Source: Bacteroidales bacterium UBA1179 (lineage in GTDB: Bacteria; Bacteroidota; Bacteroidia; Bacteroidales; Bacteroidaceae). From it: a DNA stretch of 5,719 nt. Shown one piece after another: positions 1 through 5,160 of this stretch (position 1 is the first letter of the stretch; each line of letters starts with the position of its first letter). The stretch is taken from NCBI GenBank assembly GCA_002309915.1, contig DBYT01000007.1, positions 8,368-14,086 on the forward strand. Reading direction: 5' to 3'. The notes beneath the pieces are model-generated. The model was not told the DNA's origin, did no database searches, and was given only the letters and a program-made list of their open reading frames with translations. Position numbers and translations under genes: made by a program.

Positions 1-5
1 AGTCC

Positions 6-1046
6 TCATAATGATAATTGGTTATGTCGGTTTTTTAATAGCACGTAAAGTATCACCGGCGCACCTATGGCGGGGGTGATTGCGTTGAGCGGAATGAGTC
101 CGCGGTTGCCGGGAATTGAGCTCAAAACATTGCACAGCAGCGCAACGACAGCGCCGGTCAGGATGGTTACGGGCATCAAGCTGCGGTGGTTGCTGGATTG
201 CAGCATCAGCCTGCCTATATGCGGCACAGCCAGGCCGATAAACGACACCGGGCCGCAATACGCCGTAATGATAGCCACTAGCAGGCTGGTTGACAGTAGC
301 AGCCAGTTACGCGTACGTATTATGTTGATACCCAGGTTCTCGGCATACATATCGCCCAGCAGCAGCGCGTTGAGCGGCTTGATAAGTGACACCGCGATGG
401 CCAGACCTATGGCCGTAACCATGCAATATACAGGAAGTTGCCCCATGGACACGCCTCCAAAGTTACCCATGCCCCACATTGTGTATGAGTGCACGCCCTC
501 GGCCGTGGAGAAGAAATTGAGCAATGAAATCAGGGCCGATGCCAGATAACTCACCATGATACCCACAATGAGCAGCATGACCGGATTCTTGAGTTTGGTT
601 GAGAGGTAAAGCACCAGCGCCGTCACCGCAATGGCACCCGCAAAAGCGCCCAATACTACAGAGAGTGAACCTCCAATGGTAAGGTTTCCCATTGTGATGT
701 TTCCGCCGAACAGCAGCATCACCAATGCCACTCCCAGACCGGCACCGCCGTTTATGCCCAGTATGTCAGGACCTGCCAGAGGGTTGCGGAACGCGGTCTG
801 CAGCATCAGACCCGATGCGGCCAGCGATGCGCCTGCCAGCAATGCCGTCACGGCAGCCGGTAATCGGGACTCCCTGATAATGAAATCCCAGCTTTCGCGG
901 CTGGCTCCCGTACCCGTAAGCGATGCAATCACATCCTTGAGCGGAATATGTACCGTACCCCAACACAGATTGAGGAAAAACAGCAGCAACACAAGAACCG
1001 CCATCACAACGCATATGACAATATGTTTCCTGTTTCCTGTAACCAT
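6..1046 (-). CDS. FecCD-family iron/cobalamin ABC transporter permease
   Basis: Inner-membrane permease subunit of a type II (BtuCD-like) ABC importer, which takes ferric siderophore, haem or cobalamin from a binding protein and moves it into the cytoplasm. The 346-residue product has the family's usual length and many hydrophobic segments. Family signatures are clear: an RLP motif near residue 61, the GLMLQ-x3-RNPLA-x-PDILG block at about 79-97, the ATPase-coupling loop around 231-246, GPVSFIGLAVPHIGR at 265-279, and a C-terminal GAPVILYVLL at 328-337. The ATG at 1046 was chosen because it follows a promoter -7 box and starts right before the first hydrophobic segment. Reading further upstream would add 62 residues and run into the divergent gene. 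No Shine-Dalgarno is seen. The substrate cannot be told; an ATPase gene probably lies beyond the left edge. Family is certain, substrate unknown. Confidence 0.95.
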   Translation of the reverse strand: MVTGNRKHIVICVVMAVLVLLLFFLNLCWGTVHIPLKDVIASLTGTGASRESWDFIIRESRLPAAVTALLAGASLAASGLMLQTAFRNPLAGPDILGINGGAGLGVALVMLLFGGNITMGNLTIGGSLSVVLGAFAGAIAVTALVLYLSTKLKNPVMLLIVGIMVSYLASALISLLNFFSTAEGVHSYTMWGMGNFGGVSMGQLPVYCMVTAIGLAIAVSLIKPLNALLLGDMYAENLGINIIRTRNWLLLSTSLLVAIITAYCGPVSFIGLAVPHIGRLMLQSSNHRSLMPVTILTGAVVALLCNVLSSIPGNRGLIPLNAITPAIGAPVILYVLLKNRHNQLSL

Positions 1047-1063
1047 ACACTTTTTAGATGTCA

Positions 1064-1071
1064 CAAAATTA
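1064..1071 (-). promoter_or_regulatory. Bacteroidetes -7 promoter box for the FecCD permease gene
   Basis: On the minus strand this reads TAATTTTG, an exact match to the Bacteroidetes -7 consensus TAnnTTTG. A TTTG that could act as the -33 element lies at 1099-1096, with a 24-base spacer, somewhat longer than the usual 19-21. Transcription would begin near 1057-1058, giving a leader of about 12 bases before the ATG at 1046. No Fur-like or other regulator palindrome was recognised, so iron control is not shown. Confidence 0.5.
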
Positions 1072-1082
1072 ATCAAAAAAGC

Positions 1083-1090
1083 TATCTTTG
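1083..1090 (+). promoter_or_regulatory. Bacteroidetes -7 promoter box for the DUF3237 gene
   Basis: TATCTTTG matches the TAnnTTTG consensus exactly. The -33 region, about 20 bases upstream, reads only TGTC and is weak. Transcription would start near 1096-1098, giving a leader of about 32 A-rich bases with no Shine-Dalgarno before the ATG at 1129, as is common in Bacteroidetes. The box lies inside the spacer of the divergent promoter for the permease, so the two promoters overlap. Confidence 0.6.
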
Positions 1091-1128
1091 CTAACCAAAG
1101 AAACAGCAACCTAAAAACAAATACAATT

Positions 1129-1653
1129 ATGAAGAAAATCCTTTTCGCAGCAGCCGTAATGGCTCTCTTTACAGTGAATGCAAACGCACAGTTCGGTTTC
1201 GGCGCACCCCAGCAGCAGGGTGGCGAGCCCAAAGCCCCTGAGCTTGAATACGTAGTACGTCTTAACGTATCCCTTGGACAGGCCTATTCATCGGGCGATA
1301 ACGGCAAGGGAACCCGCACCATCATACCCATCACCGGCGGTACATTCGAGGGTCCCAACATCAAGGGCGAGGTACTTCCCGGCGGTGCCGATTACCAGTT
1401 GGCAGTTGACGGCCGCAACGAGGTAGAGGCCATCTACTGCATCCGTACCGATGACGGCGTAACCATCCACGTACGCAACAACGGTATCATCAAGATGGGT
1501 GGCCAGGGCGGCATGTATTTCCGCTGCGCTCCCAAGTTCGAGGCCCCCAAGGACAGCAAGTACGCCTGGATGAACGAGTGCCTCTTCCTGTGCCAGCCCG
1601 GTTTTGGCGGTGCCGGTGGCGGCATCACCCTGGATGTCTGGAAGGTTAAGTAA
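1129..1653 (+). CDS. secreted DUF3237 (UPF0311) family protein
   Basis: Small protein of 174 residues with a clear Sec signal peptide: MKK, then a hydrophobic stretch, with cleavage likely after ANA-20. A short Gln/Gly/Pro-rich linker (21-38) leads into one DUF3237 domain (about 39-173). Family hallmarks visible are the IIPITGGTFEGP stretch (65-76), GEVLPGGADYQ (80-90), the TDDGVTIHVRNNG strand (107-119), YFRCAPKFE (130-138) and the WMNECLF segment (147-153). The fold is a beta-barrel of unknown biochemical function; the signal peptide puts this member outside the cytoplasm. It is likely a single-gene unit, with its own promoter box and a terminator 10-50 bases after the stop. The ATG at 1129 is chosen for the signal peptide and promoter position; reading further upstream only gives antisense of the permease. 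The composition is GC-rich like the flanking host genes. Confidence 0.88.
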   Translation: MKKILFAAAVMALFTVNANAQFGFGAPQQQGGEPKAPELEYVVRLNVSLGQAYSSGDNGKGTRTIIPITGGTFEGPNIKGEVLPGGADYQLAVDGRNEVEAIYCIRTDDGVTIHVRNNGIIKMGGQGGMYFRCAPKFEAPKDSKYAWMNECLFLCQPGFGGAGGGITLDVWKVK

Positions 1654-1662
1654 AACCCTCAG

Positions 1663-1704
1663 CACAAAAAGAAAGGGCCCCGATTCCGGAGCCCTTTTTT
1701 TGTG
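1663..1704 (+). terminator. intrinsic terminator after the DUF3237 gene
   Basis: The stem pairs GGGC (1675-1678) with GCCC (1691-1694) and CCG (1680-1682) with CGG (1687-1689), one mismatch between them and a 4-base loop. It is flanked by an A run on the left and a run of eight T from 1695. The outer CACAAAAA (1663-1670) can pair with TTTTTGTG (1697-1704), so the element is nearly symmetrical and could also stop transcription entering from the right. Confidence 0.85.
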
Positions 1705-1761
1705 ACATTGGGGACGGTTGACTTCGTCGAGCTAAACCTTCTCTTTGGCACCATTTTTCAA

Positions 1762-1794
1762 ATTTCTAAAGTCGAAATATTCGACCTTAGAAAT
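1762..1794. repeat. 33-bp near-perfect palindrome upstream of the toxin-antitoxin promoter
   Basis: ATTTCTAAAGTCGAA (1762-1776) is the reverse complement of TTCGACCTTAGAAAT (1780-1794) except for one A/C position (1770/1786), around a 3-base centre ATA. Fourteen of 15 pairs in so AT-rich a stretch is not expected by chance. No T run follows, so it is unlike a terminator. Its symmetry suits a dimeric DNA-binding protein, or a cruciform or recombination site. It lies about 50 bases upstream of the toxin-antitoxin -7 box, so it may be a distal operator, or mark the left edge of the AT-rich block. Its function is not established. Confidence 0.7.
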
Positions 1795-1807
1795 ATTATG
1801 TAAGAAA

Positions 1808-1852
1808 TTTATTACATATAGAATGTAATATTTAATTTATTTATTACATTTG
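1808..1852 (+). promoter_or_regulatory. toxin-antitoxin promoter with ATTACAT operator half-sites
   Basis: TACATTTG at 1845-1852 is an exact TAnnTTTG -7 box; transcription would begin near 1859, about 11 bases before the toxin ATG. No good -33 TTTG is visible. The TTTATTACAT sequence occurs twice in direct orientation (1808-1817 and 1840-1849), 32 bases apart, about three helical turns. The reverse copy ATGTAATA lies between them (1823-1830) and makes an 8-bp inverted repeat with 1810-1817 across 5 bases. The second direct copy overlaps the -7 box. This is what one expects of an operator at which the HTH antitoxin, alone or with toxin, represses its own promoter. Confidence 0.6.
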
Positions 1853-1869
1853 CGCCATAAATAATACTT

Positions 1870-2208
1870 ATGAGAAACATAGTTTTGACGAATGAGTTTT
1901 TGGATTACTATAATTCACTTCCAGATAAAGTGAAGACAAAGTATGATTACGTGATGCAGATAATAAAATCACAATATGTGGTAAGTGAGAAATTTGTCAA
2001 GCATCTTGAGAATACTGATTTATATGAAGCACGAATATCTGTGGGGTCCGATGCATACAGAACCATCATCTTCGCAGTGGATTCACAAAGCTTCATGGAA
2101 TCGAAAAATGTATTGTTTTTGAATACCTTTCTAAAGAAGAGTTCAAAACAATACAAGAGTGAGATAGAAAAAGCAGAGTCAATTTTGAAACAATTTATGG
2201 AGGACTAG
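1870..2208 (+). CDS. higB: HigB/RelE-superfamily toxin (Gp49-like)
   Basis: Product of 112 residues that looks like a phage Gp49-like (HigB) toxin of the RelE superfamily. Members act in the cytoplasm as ribosome-dependent mRNA endonucleases and slow growth when freed from their antitoxin. Visible family features are a helical N-terminus with an LP turn (17-18), the LYEAR strand (51-55), the YR pair (63-64), and the conserved strand-turn NTFLKK (85-90), followed by a C-terminal helix containing the usual Glu-Ala pattern. Length is typical. The toxin comes first and the HTH partner follows 3 bases after the stop, the HigBA order. A -7 box and three ATTACAT half-sites precede it. The gene is AT-rich compared with 6-1653, pointing to transfer. 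Toxicity is inferred from the family and the pairing. Confidence 0.85.
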   Translation: MRNIVLTNEFLDYYNSLPDKVKTKYDYVMQIIKSQYVVSEKFVKHLENTDLYEARISVGSDAYRTIIFAVDSQSFMESKNVLFLNTFLKKSSKQYKSEIEKAESILKQFMED

Positions 2209-2211
2209 AAT

Positions 2212-2523
2212 ATGAGTAAAATAGATATTGAGAAATTGAAGGGGTTGAATAATGCCGATGCCTTATTCAACAAGAAATATGGAGAAGAGGGTTCTGCTTC
2301 AAGACTGGAGTTTGAAGCAAAAGCCAAGGCCTGGTATTACGCCGAATTGCTCAAAGATGAGCGTAAACGCCAAAAGATAACCCAACAGGAACTGGCAGAT
2401 ATGATCGGAAAGAAACGCGAGTACATATCGTCTTTAGAAAAGGGCAAGACCGATATGCAATTATCCACGTTCCTTCAACTATCTTACGCTTTGGGATTAA
2501 GATTCTCTCTGGTACTCGGATAA
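2212..2523 (+). CDS. higA: HigA-type antitoxin, XRE helix-turn-helix
   Basis: Protein of 103 residues with a helical N-terminal part (1-43) and a Cro/C1-type (XRE) helix-turn-helix at about 44-98. The ITQQELADMIGK segment (56-67) is the first helix pair, REYISSLEKGK (69-79) the recognition helix, and the end reads LSYALGLRFSLVLG. In HigBA pairs this protein binds and neutralises the toxin and represses the shared promoter; the ATTACAT repeats at 1808-1849 are its likely sites. A good GGAGG (2199-2203) sits inside the toxin's last codons, 8 bases before the ATG. It is the only clear Shine-Dalgarno in the window and may help antitoxin output exceed toxin. A terminator follows at once. The pairing and HTH are clear; the cognate operator is inferred. 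Confidence 0.88.
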   Translation: MSKIDIEKLKGLNNADALFNKKYGEEGSASRLEFEAKAKAWYYAELLKDERKRQKITQQELADMIGKKREYISSLEKGKTDMQLSTFLQLSYALGLRFSLVLG

Positions 2524-2528
2524 AACAG

Positions 2529-2555
2529 AAACGGGCTCCGCTGGAGTCCGTTTTT
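2529..2555 (+). terminator. terminator between the convergent antitoxin and DUF262-HNH genes
   Basis: CTCC (2536-2539) pairs with GGAG (2543-2546) around a 3-base loop, extended outward by GGG/TCC with one G-T pair, then C-G and an A/T stretch (2529-2531 with 2551-2553), and followed by TTTTT on the plus strand. The opposite-strand gene stops only 10 bases further on, at 2564, and reading leftwards the hairpin is followed by the T-rich complement of AAAACAGAAA. It may therefore serve both converging transcripts. Confidence 0.75.
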
Positions 2556-2563
2556 GTTTATAA

Positions 2564-3655
2564 TCAGCGACCGCCCTTGCGTCGGTTGCAATCGCGACAA
2601 AGCAGCTGGCAGTTCTCCGCTGTAGTTTTACCACCTTCGTGCCAGGGCGTTATATGATCGGCCTCCATATAAGCCAAATCAAAGTGCTTACCACAATCCG
2701 GGCAAATACCTTTTTGTCGTTCATAGGCCGATAGTTTCTGAGCATCGGTAAAGGCACGTATTGAAAGATACTTTTCCTTTCCAGTCAGGATATACGGATA
2801 GATACCTGACTTCTTTGTAACATCATCATCCAGAATCAATCTTTTTACTTCCGATTCTATCTTGGCTGCATCAAAAACCTTATCCTTATATTGTTTGTAA
2901 AGAGGCCCCCAATCAACACCCTTCATAATCTTCTTGCGCTCTTTTGTCGGCTTAAATGAAGATTCAATCCAAGTTATAACCGACTGGAAGAATTGCCACA
3001 ATGGAGCAGCACTTGCATCATGCTGATGATTGGCCATATAAGGCTCTATGTTCCCGTCCGATATCCAAGAAATCGCGGTCTCGAGATATTCTTGTCTGAT
3101 GGCCGAGCCATTCAGATAATCGGCACCAATTTTAGCAGCAGGAGCACCGGTCTTACTGAAATAACGCTTGGCATCACTTACCCACGAACCTGCATATACT
3201 GCATTACGGAGTTCCTGCTCTGTCAGTTCCTCGCCAGCAATATTGATAGTCTTGAACCATTTTAATTTCTCACTGTCTGTACCACTGCAGATATATACCT
3301 GCAGTTCATAATTCAGAATCTGGTCTTGCTCATCGGGCTGGAGATTATGGAAATAACGGAAGTTGAAAGCAAAATCACCATTTACGTACTGACAGATACT
3401 GATAGTGCGCTGCTGACCGTCAATAATCTCAAACGTTCCATCTTCGCGTGTTGCCCAATACATCACATTTAGCGGGAAGCCCTGAGTAAGCGTGTCAATA
3501 ACAGCATCACGCTGCTTATCCTTATATACAAACTCGCGCTGAAATGGAGGACGCACATCCAGTTTTCCTCCATATGCTCTTACTCCATTTTCATTGTTGT
3601 CCTCAAAGTCGGCTGTTAACTCGCGGACTGTTATCTTATGCAATTCTATCTTCAT
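2564..3655 (-). CDS. DUF262 (GmrSD/ParB-like) plus HNH nuclease protein
   Basis: Probable DNA endonuclease of 363 residues. The N-terminal DUF262 domain (about 1-240) has the family's PPFQREFVYKDKQRDAVIDTL segment (36-56) and the signature IDGQQRT (78-84), the ParB/Srx-like NTP-binding motif known from GmrS, SspE and BrxU. The C-terminus (about 310-363) is a zinc HNH domain: CPDC (318-321), EADHITPWHEGG (331-342, catalytic His334), Asn348, and CRDCNRRKG (353-361). GmrSD normally pairs DUF262 with DUF1524; here a short classical HNH takes that place. It is the second gene of an operon, 24 bases after the methyltransferase stop, so it is probably the restriction partner. Whether it cuts unmodified DNA or foreign modified DNA cannot be told. 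All key residues are intact. The ATG at 3655 is the only sensible start. Confidence 0.9.
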   Translation of the reverse strand: MKIELHKITVRELTADFEDNNENGVRAYGGKLDVRPPFQREFVYKDKQRDAVIDTLTQGFPLNVMYWATREDGTFEIIDGQQRTISICQYVNGDFAFNFRYFHNLQPDEQDQILNYELQVYICSGTDSEKLKWFKTINIAGEELTEQELRNAVYAGSWVSDAKRYFSKTGAPAAKIGADYLNGSAIRQEYLETAISWISDGNIEPYMANHQHDASAAPLWQFFQSVITWIESSFKPTKERKKIMKGVDWGPLYKQYKDKVFDAAKIESEVKRLILDDDVTKKSGIYPYILTGKEKYLSIRAFTDAQKLSAYERQKGICPDCGKHFDLAYMEADHITPWHEGGKTTAENCQLLCRDCNRRKGGR

Positions 3656-3679
3656 ATTTGAGCAATTAGGTTCTTCATA

Positions 3680-4762
3680 TTATTCTCCGAAATTCAATTC
3701 CCCTTCAGCCGCCATTCTTGGAATATTCTCATCAAGAACATAATCTTTACAATTCTGTTGCTTCTGCTTGCGACGAATTAGAATGCGGCTATAAACTCGT
3801 TGATTGTTGAGAACAGCGCAACCACCTCTATCTTCAACATGGGGCGTATATGGTACAATGCCATAGAATTTATTTACCCTGCTATTTCCTGCACAAATAC
3901 CTAGAATTTCAAATTGTTCTGGATTATACTTATCCATGAACGTTATAGGTACACCCATAAAACCATCATAGTCAGCAGGTATCTCAGATGTCTTATCAAC
4001 ATTTATAGCATCGTAATTGTCATATTTTGGATAATCTTGTGGATTGTAGGCCCTATAAAGAATCAAATCTTCATGACGTTTCTGTATCTCAAGGTTGGTA
4101 AACCAATTAACACCAGATACCCTAATCATTCCCTCTCTATGATCTCCAGCAGTAGCTACGTCCTCATATTTACTATAAAAATGACCGGCGCCACCTTTAA
4201 AACCATAACCAAGCCATATCTTATTGTCTCTAATTAATGGGAAAAAGTCCTTATTGGTTATTGCATTCTGATTACCAATAATTACAAACTTCTTCTCATA
4301 CTTTATCAATTGTGCCACATACTCCCGGAATAAAGAAAAAGGAGGATTAGTAACCACTATGTCTGCTTGCTGTAATAATTGAATACATTCTTCCGACCGA
4401 AAGTCTCCATCTCCTTTGAGGTAATGGATTCCTATTTCTGAAGGATCTGGCACACGATTTCCATTTTTGTCACCATAGTATTCCAACCAGATAGCCCGTT
4501 CGCTATCGTTATTACTGAATAGATCTCGATTTTGATTCTTATAGCAAGTAGTTATCAGCTTCTTAAGTCCGAGCTGTTCAAAGTTATAGCTAAAATAGTG
4601 AAAGAAGTTGCTTATTCGAGGATCGTCACAATTACAAAGGACAGTCTTTCCTTTAAAATGCGCTTTGTAATGTTTTAGTTCATTCTCTATATCTACAAGT
4701 TGGGTGTAGAATTCGTCCTTCTTTGCCTTATTGGCGGCATGAAGATTAAGGTTTCCTGCCAT
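3680..4762 (-). CDS. EcoRI-family adenine-specific DNA methyltransferase
   Basis: S-adenosylmethionine-dependent N6-adenine DNA methyltransferase of 360 residues, resembling the EcoRI methylase family (PF13651). Motifs seen: KAKKDEFYTQ near the N-terminus (12-21), the cofactor-pocket region VLCNCDDPRISNFF (41-54), the catalytic NPPFS (139-143) after ADIVV, then KDFFPLIRDNKIWLGYG (171-187) and the C-terminal PITFMDKYNPEQFEILG (272-288). I start it at the ATG at 4762 because the product then opens MAGNLNLHAANKAKKDEFYTQ, as I remember relatives doing; an in-frame TTG at 4792 would add 10 residues inside a hairpin. No Shine-Dalgarno is seen. It leads an operon with the DUF262-HNH gene, suggesting modification plus restriction. 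The target site is unknown and need not be GAATTC. The gene is AT-rich relative to the flanks. Family call is firm, specificity open. Confidence 0.92.
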   Translation of the reverse strand: MAGNLNLHAANKAKKDEFYTQLVDIENELKHYKAHFKGKTVLCNCDDPRISNFFHYFSYNFEQLGLKKLITTCYKNQNRDLFSNNDSERAIWLEYYGDKNGNRVPDPSEIGIHYLKGDGDFRSEECIQLLQQADIVVTNPPFSLFREYVAQLIKYEKKFVIIGNQNAITNKDFFPLIRDNKIWLGYGFKGGAGHFYSKYEDVATAGDHREGMIRVSGVNWFTNLEIQKRHEDLILYRAYNPQDYPKYDNYDAINVDKTSEIPADYDGFMGVPITFMDKYNPEQFEILGICAGNSRVNKFYGIVPYTPHVEDRGGCAVLNNQRVYSRILIRRKQKQQNCKDYVLDENIPRMAAEGELNFGE

Positions 4763-4763
4763 C

Positions 4764-4796
4764 GTGATTGGTAGTTGCGCACGAACTATCAATCAC
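4764..4796 (-). promoter_or_regulatory. hairpin abutting the methyltransferase start codon
   Basis: GTGATTGGTAGTT (plus 4764-4776) is the reverse complement of AACTATCAATCAC (4784-4796) at 12 of 13 positions, with a 7-base centre. In the methyltransferase mRNA this forms a long stem ending one base before the ATG (4762-4760), just where a ribosome must load, so it could hold translation down. As DNA it is a dyad that a dimeric repressor, or the methyltransferase itself, could bind. Part of it (4770-4776) also belongs to the long-range repeat with 4861-4870, so the two pairings exclude each other. Confidence 0.55.
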
Positions 4797-4939
4797 TTAT
4801 CGGACAAAAAGAAAGATGTGGACTTTCCTACCGCATTCACGAGGAGCCTCGCATGAACCCCGCAACTACCTATAGTCAAGCCCACACCAGAACGGTGCGA
4901 GCATTAACATTATCAGGTAGTAACGGGAGCCAATGCTCC
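4764..4939 (-). ncRNA. candidate structured leader or small RNA upstream of the methyltransferase
   Basis: Within 176 bases several stems can be read. A perfect 10-bp pair, GGTAGTTGCG (4770-4779) with CGCAACTACC (4861-4870), closes a domain of 101 bases. Inside it are a hairpin CGAG (4840-4843) with CTCG (4848-4851), prolonged by TTCA (4836-4839) with TGAA (4854-4857), and a hairpin GAAAG (4811-4815) with CTTTC (4823-4827). Outside it are CACC (4885-4888) with GGTG (4894-4897) and GGAGC (4926-4930) with GCTCC (4935-4939). The strand is inferred from the downstream methyltransferase; the stems would form on either strand. No known riboswitch, tRNA, 6S or OMEGA RNA was recognised, and no consensus promoter is visible in front of it on either strand. 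The structure is seen; that it is transcribed is inference. Confidence 0.4.
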
Positions 4940-4953
4940 ACGAAAAATGCTTC

Positions 4954-5010
4954 TTATTCGATTTTGTTCAAATCAAGAGTTTGCGAGGCTTTTGTTTTGA
5001 ATGCGAATAA
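4954..5010. repeat. 7-bp inverted repeat with 43-base spacing
   Basis: TTATTCG (4954-4960) and CGAATAA (5004-5010) are perfect reverse complements enclosing an AT-rich stretch with a CAAA/TTTG pair (4969-4972 with 4980-4983). This could be one more stem of the leader upstream of the methyltransferase, or chance in an AT-rich region. Seven bases at this distance is weak evidence alone; it is listed because it continues the run of stems from 4764 to 4939. Confidence 0.3.
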
Positions 5011-5160
5011 TAGCTAATGCTGATTAATTATGTCGTTAAATAGTTTCTCTAATCTTCCTTAGTTTATTTCTTCATTTATTTCCAAAAGGTAAAAGTAGCG
5101 GTTTTTCCACAATACCCAAGTATTCAATAAGAAGTATTTCATTCTAACACAATATAAATA
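5011..5160. other. AT-rich non-coding stretch
   Basis: No credible gene on either strand. It holds a small hairpin, AATAC (5111-5115) with GTATT (5120-5124), and further AGTATT/AAATAC words at 5132-5138 and 5156-5161. On the minus strand, 5093-5086 gives only a 7-of-8 match to the -7 consensus, which I do not call a promoter. It probably contains the undetected promoter of the methyltransferase operon and the right edge of the AT-rich block. Confidence 0.5.

Noticed and set aside
67..549. Plus-strand open frame across the permease
   Set aside because: Proline- and serine-rich shadow of the minus-strand permease, with no recognisable domain.
631..1128. Long upstream extension of the DUF3237 frame
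   Set aside because: It is antisense to the permease gene and would bury the clear signal peptide starting at 1129.
1047..1232. N-terminal extension of the FecCD permease by 62 residues
   Set aside because: It would overlap the divergent DUF3237 gene and both promoter boxes; the ATG at 1046 fits the family.
1288..1665. Minus-strand open frame opposite the DUF3237 gene
   Set aside because: Shadow frame; the plus-strand product has a signal peptide and family motifs, and this one has none.
4763..4792. TTG start giving the methyltransferase 10 more residues
   Set aside because: The added residues fall inside the hairpin, and the ATG at 4762 gives the N-terminus expected for the family.
4764..5010. 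Integron attC site, tRNA, retron or OMEGA RNA
   Set aside because: No GTTRRRY/RYYYAAC core pair or tRNA T-arm was found, and no integrase, reverse transcriptase, IscB or TnpB gene is in the window.
4775..5017. Plus-strand 80-codon frame in the leader region
   Set aside because: TTG start, no family resemblance, and the stretch is packed with inverted repeats that better explain it as non-coding.
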